Source: Spirochaetaceae bacterium 4572_59
GTDB lineage: Bacteria; Spirochaetota; Spirochaetia; DSM-2461
Direction: 5' to 3'
NCBI GenBank assembly: GCA_002084805.1
Contig: NBMC01000031.1
Span: 1-40,830 of the forward strand
Length of the DNA stretch: 40,830 bases
Shown here: piece after piece, positions 31,994 through 40,830 of the stretch
How the letters are laid out: each line of letters opens with the position of its first letter
Position numbering within the stretch: the stretch's first letter is position 1
Notes under the pieces: generated by a model
Seen by the model: the letters and a program-made list of their open reading frames with translations, nothing else
Told to the model about the DNA's origin: nothing
Databases searched by the model: none
Made by a program: the position numbers and the translations under genes

Positions 31994-33373
31994 CTATTTC
32001 TTAAAAGAATCAGGATATGTTGAATAGACCTCGTCTGCTGCCTCTGTAAGTATCGCCCGTGCTTCACTGCGTGTAATATTCTCGTCCAGAAGGATTTCCT
32101 GTAGATATGGTGCAAAGATGTTCTTAAGTCCGTTCCAGTCCGCACACCAGGGCTCCATAATCGCTGCCTTGGATATGACCGCAGCTTCTTCCGACCAACC
32201 TTCGGGCCAGCTGGTAGCCAGGGCAAATTTCTGATCGATCATATCAGCTCTAGGAGGAATCCTGTTCGTAAGTCCACTGATAGAATTTTCATATTTCCAT
32301 TTTTCAATCTGAAATTCTTCATCATAATCAAACAATTGTATAAATTTCCAGGCTGCCTCCAGTTCTTCGGGAGTAGCTTTAGGACTGAATACCCAAGCAT
32401 TACCACCAGCAATAGCCGTTTGCTTGTTAGTTCCGTCTTTTGCAGGAAGCGGCATAATACCAAAGGTTTCAGGTGTAATTCCATACTTTTTCTCCGCTTC
32501 ATCTACATAGTGGTCAAGTCTTCCGAAAGCAAACACACCGCGTCCGCTGTGCATATCATCCCTGAGGTCATTCCAGGACTTAAGAACATCTTTCTGTGTC
32601 ATCCCATATTCCCAGATCATGTCATGCCAAAGCATTGCCACATCCACACCTGGTTCATCACTGAATCCGACTCGATATGATCCATCGTTATTGGGATAAA
32701 CCATATCTCCACCTGCAGACCAGATCCATGGGGTAAAGGGCCATGCATTCCAATCCTGTCCCAGCAGTAAGTATGCAAACCTTGGAGCTGCCTTATCGCT
32801 TACCATTTTTCCAGTTTTTACAAAATCTTCCCAGGTAGAAGGCAGATTCTCAGAATCACCACCACCTGCTTCAAGAGAGGCCTTATTGTAGACCGTGCCG
32901 GCTAGATAGATGTAATCCATGACTCCATACCATTTGTCTTTATACAGCAAGGCCTTATCCATGGCATCATTGACTTTACCCTCTTTTTTCAGGTCCCAGT
33001 TCTCTACATATTTTGAAATATCGGCAATTGTTCCATTCGCTGCTCGAGACTGTACATCAACATAGGGAAGAAGGTTTGTAACAGTTGGTTCATCACCAGC
33101 CATCAATGCCTTATCATACTGCTGACGATAATCTGTCCCCGCTGGAGAAAAAACACTCTCAATTTCGATTTCGGGATATCGACGTTTGAATTCCTCAACA
33201 CAGAAAGTCCAGGACTTTTTTTCTGCATCACTGTAATTTTCGAGGGGGCCCCACACAGTTATTTTAACTGTATCTTCTTTGACGGAAGCCTCTTTTTCGC
33301 CTTTAGCAAATGTTGAGGGTACCATAAGAGTAAAAATTACAAGAACAAAGAATAGTACTTTAGTTTTCTTCAT
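31994..33373 (-). CDS. Sugar ABC transporter substrate-binding protein
   Basis: 459 residues. The signal peptide (MKKTKVLFFVLVIFTLMVPSTFA) is followed by KGEKE, a junction style typical of spirochaete binding proteins. The mature part has the family-1 (MalE-like) layout: KITVWGP at the start of the first lobe, FEEFKRRYPEIEIE-like segment, YNKASLE, WEDFVKTGK, and AGGNAWVFSPKATPEELEAAWKFIQ. It should capture an oligosaccharide in the periplasm for the adjacent permeases. The ligand cannot be read from sequence. A good ribosome site (AAAGGAG) precedes the ATG. Confidence 0.93.
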   Translation of the reverse strand: MKKTKVLFFVLVIFTLMVPSTFAKGEKEASVKEDTVKITVWGPLENYSDAEKKSWTFCVEEFKRRYPEIEIESVFSPAGTDYRQQYDKALMAGDEPTVTNLLPYVDVQSRAANGTIADISKYVENWDLKKEGKVNDAMDKALLYKDKWYGVMDYIYLAGTVYNKASLEAGGGDSENLPSTWEDFVKTGKMVSDKAAPRFAYLLLGQDWNAWPFTPWIWSAGGDMVYPNNDGSYRVGFSDEPGVDVAMLWHDMIWEYGMTQKDVLKSWNDLRDDMHSGRGVFAFGRLDHYVDEAEKKYGITPETFGIMPLPAKDGTNKQTAIAGGNAWVFSPKATPEELEAAWKFIQLFDYDEEFQIEKWKYENSISGLTNRIPPRADMIDQKFALATSWPEGWSEEAAVISKAAIMEPWCADWNGLKNIFAPYLQEILLDENITRSEARAILTEAADEVYSTYPDSFKK

Positions 33374-33458
33374 ATCAGACTCCTTTTATTTAGATTAACT
33401 TCATGATAAGGCTGATTTAATCTCATCGATACCTGAAATATTCTACGAAATACCGGTT

Positions 33459-33464
33459 ATTATA
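33459..33464 (-). promoter_or_regulatory. -10 box ahead of the binding-protein gene
   Basis: A perfect TATAAT on minus, 86 bases before the ATG and just past the response-regulator stop. No -35 match exists at the right distance, as expected for a promoter activated by an AraC-type regulator such as the one encoded upstream. Confidence 0.4.
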
Positions 33465-33490
33465 TCTTTTAGGGGATGTACATTGATGAA

Positions 33491-35083
33491 TCAGGAGAAA
33501 TTCTGCAGGAAAGTTGATGGAGTTACTCCTACCACTTCTTTAAATACCTTTGAAAAATATTCTGTATTGTTGAAACCTACCTTATCGGCCACTTCATAAA
33601 TACGGTACTTCCCACTATTCAGAAAGTCTTTTGCTTTTTCTATCCTGAAATTTGTAAAATATTTTGAAAAGCTCATACCATAGTGTTTGGAAAAAACTGT
33701 AGAGATATAATTAGGAGACATGTGCAGTTCATCAGCAATGATATTTAAAGTAATGTTCCTTCCGTAGTTTTCCCGAACAAACTCTATGACCATTTGAATA
33801 ATTTTATAGTTCTTAGAATTTTGTTTATCTTTTAACAGATCAAAAAGATAATCAATAAACTCCAATAACCTGTTTCTTGTTTGAGCTAAAGTCTGGTTTT
33901 TCTCCACCAGATCAAGAATCTTTTGAGAATCAATCTCGACTCCCATCTTTAAAAGCGATGTGGAAATAGTTCCTAAAAGTTCAAATAAGACTGGCAGGGT
34001 ATAGTTATCCCATCCGGAAGGAATAGCCGAAAGTTTCTGGAATATCCCATCTATCTGTTTCTTTGTATCTTCATGATTCCCACTGATGATATCATTAATT
34101 AACATGGTGCTCTCAGTATCAGGCAAATGCACTTCAAGAGGATGGAATTTTCTGAATTCAGAATAGAACACAACAAGATTATTATCCCGACAGTCCCGAA
34201 TACAGATAGAAGCATTCCTATAACTTTTTGGAAGATCAATCAAACAGTCCACCTGCTGGCCAACCCCTATTGCCGATTGAATATCGAGATTATTTAAACA
34301 AAATGCAACAATGGAATGCGCCCATTGAAGAATCCTTTTCTGATCATTATCTTTATCAACAGGAATAATAAAATAGCAGCTATTTTCATGGAATCCACTG
34401 GATATGGTTTTTTCAGGAAGAACTTTCTCAGCTGTAGAAATAATTTGATAGAGAATAAGAAACTGTTCCTCTATCGAAACAGTACTGAATTTCTTGAATG
34501 TATTAAGAAGAGCAAGGCCCATAACAAACCAGGATTTTCCAGAAATATTCAATCCTAATATATCACTACGCTCCCGGCATTCCTCATTATCAGGATATCT
34601 ACCAGTAAGAAGTTCCCAGACAAACTGGGGCAAAAGCATCTTCTTGTTTTCCTCAAAACGACTTCTAATCTTTTCTATTTCAAGACGATTATTCCGTTCC
34701 TTCCTGAATCTCTTTGCTGTAGTATCAAGGGTTTCTTCAATCTCTTCATTGAATGAGGGTTTCAACAGATAATCCAGGACACCACAGGAAATTGACTGTT
34801 TTGCATACTCAAAATCATCGTATCCGGAGTACACAATACAGTAGGAAGATAGTCCTTCTTCCTTCAATCGGGAAATCATTTCCAGACCATCCATTTCAGG
34901 CATATAGATATCAGTGATAATAATATCCGGATGCAAAATCATGGCCTTTTCATATCCGCTCTGACCATCAGAAGCCTCCCCTATGATATTCAACCCGAGC
35001 CTCTGCCAGTCAATATGCTTCTTTAATCCTTCAATAACATAGTGTTCATCATCTACAATAAGCACATTCAGGACTTTCTGCAT
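33491..35083 (-). CDS. Response regulator with AraC-type DNA-binding domain (YesN-like)
   Basis: 530 residues from the ATG at 35083, chosen because AAGGAGG precedes it; the frame opens at 35101. The receiver domain (1-120) has DDE (11-13), phospho-acceptor Asp58 (ITDIYMPEMDG) and Lys in LLKPSF. A long helical middle (~130-420) is followed by two HTH motifs of the AraC type (~430-530: NITLNIIADELHMSPNYISTVFSKHYGMSFSKY and YRIYEVADKVGFNNTEYFSKVFKE). The start overlaps the sensor kinase end by 16 bases. It presumably activates the transporter genes directly downstream in response to an extracellular sugar. Confidence 0.93.
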   Translation of the reverse strand: MQKVLNVLIVDDEHYVIEGLKKHIDWQRLGLNIIGEASDGQSGYEKAMILHPDIIITDIYMPEMDGLEMISRLKEEGLSSYCIVYSGYDDFEYAKQSISCGVLDYLLKPSFNEEIEETLDTTAKRFRKERNNRLEIEKIRSRFEENKKMLLPQFVWELLTGRYPDNEECRERSDILGLNISGKSWFVMGLALLNTFKKFSTVSIEEQFLILYQIISTAEKVLPEKTISSGFHENSCYFIIPVDKDNDQKRILQWAHSIVAFCLNNLDIQSAIGVGQQVDCLIDLPKSYRNASICIRDCRDNNLVVFYSEFRKFHPLEVHLPDTESTMLINDIISGNHEDTKKQIDGIFQKLSAIPSGWDNYTLPVLFELLGTISTSLLKMGVEIDSQKILDLVEKNQTLAQTRNRLLEFIDYLFDLLKDKQNSKNYKIIQMVIEFVRENYGRNITLNIIADELHMSPNYISTVFSKHYGMSFSKYFTNFRIEKAKDFLNSGKYRIYEVADKVGFNNTEYFSKVFKEVVGVTPSTFLQNFS

Positions 35084-36828
35084 TCGTCCTCCTTGATACA
35101 CTTGAAAGAAAATGAAATAACCGCACCCCGTTCTGACGGGATTAGATGGAATCCGGAGAATTCATTATCACTACAGATATAGGAAATCCTCTGGCTGGTA
35201 TTTCTCAATCCAAACCCATGATTTTCATTTCCTGACAGCTTACCCTGCAATGCCTGTTTAAACGTATCAGGGTCGACCCCTTTCCCATTATCACGAACGG
35301 CGAATTCCAAAAACCCTGCATTCTTGGTTATAGTAATTACTATTTCTGCATCAGTAAATTTACGTCCGAAACCATGCATAATAGCATTCTCAACAAGTGG
35401 CTGGAGAATAAATTGAGGTATCATAAAGTTATTGAGTTCTTCATCATATTCAATTCGATATGAGAACATTCCATTATACCGGGTTCTAAAAATCTCCAGA
35501 TAAGAACTGACATGAGCAATCTCAGATTTCAGTAAGCATTTAAATTCGTTGGAAGAAAGGCTTATTCTCAGGAATCGGCTCAGAAGTGTCAGCATACGTG
35601 CTATTTCCGGTGTATTACTGTCCTGGGCTTTCCAATTGAGGTAATCAAGTGAATTATACATAAAATGGGGATTTATCTGGGCTCTGAGGGTCCTCAACTG
35701 ATTCAGTCGCTCCTCTTCCATGAGTTCTTTCTGTTTATCCATCAGCCGGTTTATATTCTTCGTCATGTCAGTATAACTGCGATACAACAGCCCAACCTCA
35801 TTAGGAAGACTCAGGTACTCTTCAACCAACTTAGCTGATAAAGGATCACTACTGTTCATGACAGTAACAAGTTGTTCAATAGGTTTGGTAAAGCTGCGGG
35901 AAATCCATATTGTTGTAAGTACCAATCCAGAGAATAATATAAGACAGATTATCAAATTCAATATTGTATACTGTCTCATATCCACTACATCGGATATTGG
36001 TGTAAGTTCAATCACCTGCCAATCAAGACTTGTAGGATGACTCCGGGTTACGATATATTCGATTTCTGCCATTGAAATTATCTCTATATTAAGGAATGGA
36101 TTCCTTTTCAGATCTTCTGCAGTCTGCAGATATTTTTTTTCTAAATCTCCACTACCATAATAACAAATCATCTGCTTACCTGAATCAATAGCAAAAATGA
36201 TTGAATTACTGGTCGAAAGCCCTGGTGCAAGACATTGATCATATAACGCCTGCTGTGATAATTCAAAAGAAAGATACCCTATAGCTGTTCCTCCTTTTCC
36301 CTCAATTCGTATCAGGGAAAGAATATTAAAAACACTGTTTCCCCTTACTATTGATTCACTACACTGGATAATCATTCCCCGCTGGTTCCCAAGTTTATCA
36401 ATCCAGCCATGGTTTTCTGCATATGATAAACTACTGATACCATTTGCAGTTTTACAGACTCCGTCAGCTTCTGGAAGATACAGAACCGCTCCATTTATTT
36501 CGGGAGAGGTTATCCATAACTCATCCAGATAGTTTCTGATACTGTACTTAATATGAACTCTATCAGCATCGAATTCAGCATAATCAACTATCATATTTTT
36601 CAGCTTTTGATCAGAAGCAACAAAAAACGATATTGCAGATATTGAACGAAAAAGCTTATTTATCGATACAGTTGATCCATCGACAAGTTTTTTTGTATTT
36701 TGATAAGCAGACTCTACAGTTGCTCGTTTTAATGTAGAGGAAAACAGGAATACAGAGATCATAATCATAATAAGAAAGGACATACTAAGAGTTAGGATCA
36801 ACCTTGAAGAGATAGAACCTTTTTGCAT
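35068..36828 (-). CDS. Sensor histidine kinase (YesM-like)
   Basis: 586 residues from the ATG at 36828; a TTG at 36858 is an alternative start. Membrane helices at about 10-30 and ~285-305 bracket a ~250-residue extracytoplasmic sensing domain. A HAMP-like linker (RSFTKPIEQL) follows. The phospho-acceptor His is in LRAQINPHFMYNSLDYLNW. The ATPase part has PLVENAIMHGFG (N box), VRDNGKGVD and HGFGLRNTSQRI. It belongs to the His_kinase (YesM/LytS) group that pairs with AraC-type regulators; the partner overlaps it by 16 bases. Confidence 0.93.
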   Translation of the reverse strand: MQKGSISSRLILTLSMSFLIMIMISVFLFSSTLKRATVESAYQNTKKLVDGSTVSINKLFRSISAISFFVASDQKLKNMIVDYAEFDADRVHIKYSIRNYLDELWITSPEINGAVLYLPEADGVCKTANGISSLSYAENHGWIDKLGNQRGMIIQCSESIVRGNSVFNILSLIRIEGKGGTAIGYLSFELSQQALYDQCLAPGLSTSNSIIFAIDSGKQMICYYGSGDLEKKYLQTAEDLKRNPFLNIEIISMAEIEYIVTRSHPTSLDWQVIELTPISDVVDMRQYTILNLIICLILFSGLVLTTIWISRSFTKPIEQLVTVMNSSDPLSAKLVEEYLSLPNEVGLLYRSYTDMTKNINRLMDKQKELMEEERLNQLRTLRAQINPHFMYNSLDYLNWKAQDSNTPEIARMLTLLSRFLRISLSSNEFKCLLKSEIAHVSSYLEIFRTRYNGMFSYRIEYDEELNNFMIPQFILQPLVENAIMHGFGRKFTDAEIVITITKNAGFLEFAVRDNGKGVDPDTFKQALQGKLSGNENHGFGLRNTSQRISYICSDNEFSGFHLIPSERGAVISFSFKCIKEDECRKS

Positions 36829-36866
36829 AAAATGTATGCCCTTATGTCTACTTGTCAATTGTTTAC

Positions 36867-39800
36867 CTACTCACCCCCACCATAACATAGGTCTCTCAAT
36901 GATAGATAGAATTTTTTTCTTGCCTCTTCAGGCTTTGCAATAAAACAATCAAAGAATGGTGTTGCTGCAAAGTATCCATAATCTTTCTGTATCAAACCTG
37001 CTTTCAATAATTCATCGAGTTCAGAGAGAGCGTTCCTTCCTTCCTCCTTTTCTCCAAGTTCAAAAAGAGCTTTCCCCCGGTAAAACCTATATGAAAGGTC
37101 ATACATATCAGTAAAGTAGTCTACGGGAAAAGATACAGCCTTGTTAAAATTCTCTTTTGCTTTTATCCCATTGCCAAGGTCTCGGTAACAGAGGCCGATA
37201 TAATACCAGAATGGAGCAAGTTTTACCTGATGCCATACTCCCCCTCCAAGATTCTGAGGAATCGTTAAAGCAGATTTAAAGACTGATAATGCTTTCTTAT
37301 ATTTCTTTTCTCTGTAATGTATTTTTCCAATTTCTCGTTTGGCTACTAGATATTCATCGGCAACGGCATGCTCCCCCCCTTCACAAGGTGTGAATTCATA
37401 GTCGGATAGTAATTTGAGCGCATACTCATTTTTGCCAGCAAGGTTTGCGGCATGAATCCCTTGAATGTATATATCATCCCTCTTCGATGTGTATACTCTG
37501 TTATCTTCCCAGAACTTCAGAATCTCTTCAGGATCCTTTTCCTTAAGAAAACACAGTATCTGGTATTCATAGATCAGTTGAAGGTTCCCGGGATGTTCCT
37601 TCACCAGATTCTCCATGATCTCGATAGATTCCGGGTCAGCAGAATCAATATGATAGATGACTACAGCCAGATTCCTTAATGCTTCCACCGAAAATCCGGC
37701 TTTCCTGAAGCAGGATAACGCACCATTTTCATCTTCACATTTCCCATATAGCAAATCGCCCAGTAGTAAGTTTATAACGTGATTATCCGGATGTTCACGT
37801 ACAGCTCTCTTGAGAGCGGACAGCTCCCACCTGCTGCTGGGAAAACAGGGCTCTTCTGACAGGATTGTCGTATCGAGCTGTTCCTCATTAAAACAGGATA
37901 TCAATATAGGGAGTATGGGACTGGTAGTTTTCAGCCCTTGTAATACAGCAACAGCTTCATCCATGAATCCTGCATCTGCATACTCTTCAGCAAGATCAAT
38001 CGCTGTGCGAAGAGCGTTATTCTTCCAGTCATTCAGATCCAGTTTTCCCTTTTCATGCAAAGCCAGCAGATCAAATGGGTTCAACCTCAGGCATCTTTCT
38101 ATTTGGGATTGATGGGCTTTTCCCTTTCCTAGTTTTCTATAAATAACAATGAGAAGTTCTTCTGCAGGGAGATTCTGGCCCCCATATTTTAACAACCATT
38201 CTATATGTTCTTCAGCCTTTTCGTAATCGTGCCTGATACAATCAATCTGAGCCATCATTAACCCAGCCTTAGCTATCTGATCTTGACTCCATATCGCTTT
38301 TCCGAATACCTCATAGGCTTCATCGTATCGTTTCTGTTCCTTTAGAGATATCCCCAACAATGTATACGCTTCAGTATCCCGAGGGTTGGCATTATATCTT
38401 GTCAAAACATCAATTGCTTTCCCGGCCCACTCTTCAGCATCATTAAACTGGAATTTTTCCAGATAATACTGGGATAGTCCAACCATACACGGCCAGAAAT
38501 CCCATTGCAGTTTCAGCCCTTGGATAAAATAGGGTTTGCAATCAACTTTCGGGTCTCTGTATTGGGCAACATGTACCCCTGTAAGGTAACATCCCGAAGC
38601 ATCCTTGATTTTATCAGGATAGGGAAAATCCGTTTCAGGGTGTGGAATCTCTTGAGAATTCTCAGGTTTCCGATACTTTAAAATCACCTTTCCCTTACTA
38701 TCGGTCACCGTAATTAAACTGTTTTCATTCATTCCGGAAATACTGATCTCCACACTATTGGACGCAATTAAGTCTACTTTGACCTTTTCGGCTTCCACAT
38801 GGATCATTGCTCCTTCTATTGTTTGTACAGGGTATAGTAGAAGTTTTCCTTCCAGAAGTTTTACAGCAAGAAAAAGATTCGCACAATCTACAGTACCAAT
38901 ATCGGTATAGGGATACCAATATTGGCTGAATTCCTTTGTCTCATATGGCTCAATCCAGCTAAGATCCGGTTGATTGTCACTATAGCTTGATGCCATCAAT
39001 TCAGCATATGGCCCATCAGTATCTGTTAAAGCTTTCTCCCATGCCTTTTCCATCTGCCCATATCCCCAGGTAAACATCTTCGCTCCTGTAGAAATAGTAT
39101 GCGGAGCATAATGAATCACACCACTTTTTAGATTTCCATCCCACCCTCCGAAAAAATCGCCTTTGGTAACTCCGCTGAAATAGGAAGTTGCACTTGTTGT
39201 ATTCTTATGCTTTCGTATGTCATTTCCACCCCTGTTATCCATAGTATTAAAAAAACTATTCATAACAGGGTAAGCTCCCCGAGTCTTCTTATAATGGAAA
39301 TCTACGTATGATACATCGTGGGGGAAAAAGATTTCATAACTCTCATTGACCGGGACTGCTGCGTTCTCCCACCACATAAAACTCTTAGCAAGAGGATTGA
39401 TGTTCGTGATTCTGCCTATTGTTTCAAAAAAAGCTTTTCCGGGAGATATGCTGATTCCAAGCTGTCCCTCTATCCGGTCAAGTAGATCCCTGGAACCCAA
39501 CCAGACGATCACCGTTCCATCCGCTTGTGTTTCGACATGATACTCAACAGGAAAAAAGCCGGCTGGATTATGGTGTACCGGCCAATTGAACTCCAACCCA
39601 CCAGACACCCAAAGACCCAACATGCCAATTAGTGCAGGCTTTATAACATGCTGGCGGTAAAAAAAATCATAGCCATTCTTTTTATTCTGAGCACTGAATA
39701 TCCTCCCCCCGATTTCCGGAAGGATTTCAAGTTTTATAAATTCATTTTCAAGAACAATCACAGTATATTCACGATCTGTTATGGTATCGCGTCTAACTTG

Positions 39801-39941
39801 ATTAACAACAGGATTGGGATAGGGATTACCGCTCAATCGCTGATGTATCCTGTTTTTTGCAAACATGGGAAGCTCTTCACAATCTGCCCAGGAATAGGTT
39901 GGAATTTTTTTCTGTATTACTTGTACTTCTACTTCAGACAT
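36867..39941 (-). CDS. DUF5107 domain protein with TPR repeats
   Basis: 1024 residues from the ATG at 39941, preceded by AGAGGG; a GTG at 39947 opens the same frame. The N-terminal DUF5107 region (~1-350; EIGGRIFSAQNKKNGYDFFYR, SGGLEFNWPVHHNPAGFFPVEY) resembles the galactose-mutarotase-like beta-sandwich fold, followed by a beta-rich segment (~350-460). TPR units occupy ~490-1000 (EAYTLLGISLKEQKRYDEAYEVFGKAI, PFWYYIGLCYRDLGNGIKAKENFNKA). No signal peptide is visible, so it is probably cytoplasmic. Such proteins occur next to sugar-uptake loci and probably act on or sense sugars. Nine bases before the kinase coding frame it ends, so they are likely co-transcribed. Confidence 0.88.
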   Translation of the reverse strand: MSEVEVQVIQKKIPTYSWADCEELPMFAKNRIHQRLSGNPYPNPVVNQVRRDTITDREYTVIVLENEFIKLEILPEIGGRIFSAQNKKNGYDFFYRQHVIKPALIGMLGLWVSGGLEFNWPVHHNPAGFFPVEYHVETQADGTVIVWLGSRDLLDRIEGQLGISISPGKAFFETIGRITNINPLAKSFMWWENAAVPVNESYEIFFPHDVSYVDFHYKKTRGAYPVMNSFFNTMDNRGGNDIRKHKNTTSATSYFSGVTKGDFFGGWDGNLKSGVIHYAPHTISTGAKMFTWGYGQMEKAWEKALTDTDGPYAELMASSYSDNQPDLSWIEPYETKEFSQYWYPYTDIGTVDCANLFLAVKLLEGKLLLYPVQTIEGAMIHVEAEKVKVDLIASNSVEISISGMNENSLITVTDSKGKVILKYRKPENSQEIPHPETDFPYPDKIKDASGCYLTGVHVAQYRDPKVDCKPYFIQGLKLQWDFWPCMVGLSQYYLEKFQFNDAEEWAGKAIDVLTRYNANPRDTEAYTLLGISLKEQKRYDEAYEVFGKAIWSQDQIAKAGLMMAQIDCIRHDYEKAEEHIEWLLKYGGQNLPAEELLIVIYRKLGKGKAHQSQIERCLRLNPFDLLALHEKGKLDLNDWKNNALRTAIDLAEEYADAGFMDEAVAVLQGLKTTSPILPILISCFNEEQLDTTILSEEPCFPSSRWELSALKRAVREHPDNHVINLLLGDLLYGKCEDENGALSCFRKAGFSVEALRNLAVVIYHIDSADPESIEIMENLVKEHPGNLQLIYEYQILCFLKEKDPEEILKFWEDNRVYTSKRDDIYIQGIHAANLAGKNEYALKLLSDYEFTPCEGGEHAVADEYLVAKREIGKIHYREKKYKKALSVFKSALTIPQNLGGGVWHQVKLAPFWYYIGLCYRDLGNGIKAKENFNKAVSFPVDYFTDMYDLSYRFYRGKALFELGEKEEGRNALSELDELLKAGLIQKDYGYFAATPFFDCFIAKPEEARKKFYLSLRDLCYGGGE

Positions 39942-40050
39942 ATTCACCCTCTATGATGTTGTTAACTTGAAGTATTATAGGCCGTGATATTTTTCAGAGA
40001 TACCCATATAATTCTACGGTTCACCCAGAGAAAACCTGTTTTATCTACTA

Positions 40051-40737
40051 TTACTCACCGAATAGTTTCTTTTTCTCAAGGGCACGACAAGAGAAAAATT
40101 TATTTATCAGCTCCAACAACTCCTGCCTGGAACTACATTTTGATAAATCTATCATCCGGCGGATTCTGTACTTCAGTGTATTTTCACTCATATTAAGGTT
40201 CTCGGACAGATTACTATACCGGATCCCCTCCTCAAGACCTTTGAGAATACTCACATCACATTTCCTGCATTGGGTAAACAGTTCTTCCAGTCTGATCAGG
40301 TCTTTAATATCTTCGTCCATATAAAAAGAGCTAATCCCATTTCCTGTTATGTCTTGCCTGGAGTCCGCGGTATTAATACCTGAATCTCCATCTGTATCAT
40401 CGCCCCTATCTTCCCAAAATCCGGTAGAAGTCCCTGGTTCTATTTTGAAATCTATTGACATACTAATAGAGGCAAGTTTCGGATTTCTATTTAGAAGCAT
40501 ACAGGCTTTAACAGCATGTCTCCCAACTGAATAATAGTCACAATCAATACTGGATATAGATGGATCCATTAACTCGCCAATGGAAGTATGTCCAAACCCG
40601 ATAATCCATACATCATCAGGCACTATGACTCCCTGTTTCACCAAAACTTTGCATAAAAGGACACTAACAAGACTATTGTGTTCCCCGCCAGCTGACCTTT
40701 CCGATGTATTCCCAAACTTAACAGACAAGGTTACCAT
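40051..40737 (-). pseudogene. Regulator fragment: LacI-like ligand lobe plus C-terminal HTH
   Basis: 228 codons. Residues ~20-110 match the last part of a LacI-family ligand-binding domain (VIVPDDVWIIGFGHTSIGELMDPSISSID). A low-complexity Asp/Gly linker follows, then a helix-turn-helix (~175-215; YSNLSENLNMSENTLKYRIRRMI) of LuxR/Fis type. The ligand domain lacks its first ~2/3 and the frame begins right after a TAA, with no well-placed ribosome site, so the 5' part is lost. It may be a relic of the sugar-locus regulator, or a diverged short protein; I favour the relic. A terminator-like hairpin lies immediately upstream. Confidence 0.6.
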
Positions 40738-40769
40738 TTAAAGACAAATAGAGTTCCTGTCGTTGACAG

Positions 40770-40818
40770 AAAAAGAGAAGAAGATACCTCTACACCAATA
40801 GATTACGGTATCTTCTTC
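40770..40818 (-). terminator. Terminator for a minus-strand gene beyond the window
   Basis: GAAGAAGATACC (40777-40788) pairs perfectly over 12 bases with GGTATCTTCTTC (40807-40818), with an 18-base loop. On minus the stem is followed by TCTCTTTTTCT, a pyrimidine-rich tail. It would end a gene located to the right of the window and insulate the regulator fragment from it. Confidence 0.7.
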
Positions 40819-40830
40819 ATCAATAAAAAT

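Overview
The window looks like chromosomal DNA of a spirochaete (Spirochaetales, probably a free-living Spirochaeta-like anaerobe). This is inferred from: the order rho / rpmE / lnt / HU / rpsT with bactofilin and RicT-like neighbours; many TPR and exported proteins of spirochaete style; an extracellular sugar-binding protein with a 'FAKGEKE' signal-peptide junction; and moderate-to-low GC. I ran no database search, so all family names come from motifs and remembered family patterns.

Layout. (1) 1-2.5 kb: a decayed aldo/keto reductase carrying a 30-bp tandem duplication, then an orphan N6-adenine DNA methyltransferase. (2) 2.5-6.9 kb, minus strand: an exported protein, then the N-degron module aat-clpA-clpS, which makes, unfolds and recognises N-end-rule substrates. 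(3) 7-12.7 kb: an exported protein on plus, then a minus-strand galK-like / surE / TPR / TPR-NHL-VWA / YkgJ operon. (4) 12.9-21.9 kb, minus: a dense housekeeping and cell-shape block in the transcription order LytM peptidase, bactofilin, YaaR, RicT, 57-aa zinc-ribbon protein, rpsT, HU, lnt, TPR, bactofilin, pncC, rho, rpmE. (5) 22.3-24.1 kb, plus: tatD-dus, followed by a decayed glyoxalase-fold gene. (6) 24.4-27.8 kb, minus: one 1112-residue polypeptide that joins 2-oxoacid dehydrogenase E1-alpha, E1-beta, a lipoyl domain and a ketoacyl-ACP synthase III. (7) 27.8-29.4 kb: a scar region with remnants of an alpha-oxoamine synthase and a GlcD-type FAD oxidase. (8) 29.5-40.7 kb, minus: a sugar-uptake locus with a DUF5107-TPR protein, a YesM/YesN-type two-component system, an ABC binding protein with two permeases, a YesL-like membrane protein, and at the edge a fragmentary LacI-lobe/HTH regulator.

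Most notable. The E1-lipoyl-KAS III fusion has all the core active-site residues I looked for but no E2 acyltransferase domain. This suggests a self-contained starter-unit enzyme that converts a (branched) 2-oxoacid to an acyl-lipoyl group and then to a 3-oxoacyl-ACP. A second theme is gene erosion by internal deletion: four genes (aldo/keto reductase, VOC, oxoamine synthase, GlcD) keep recognisable parts but have lost segments, at least one probably through short direct repeats. The galactokinase-like protein lacks the catalytic aspartate in an otherwise ungapped match to the family motif.
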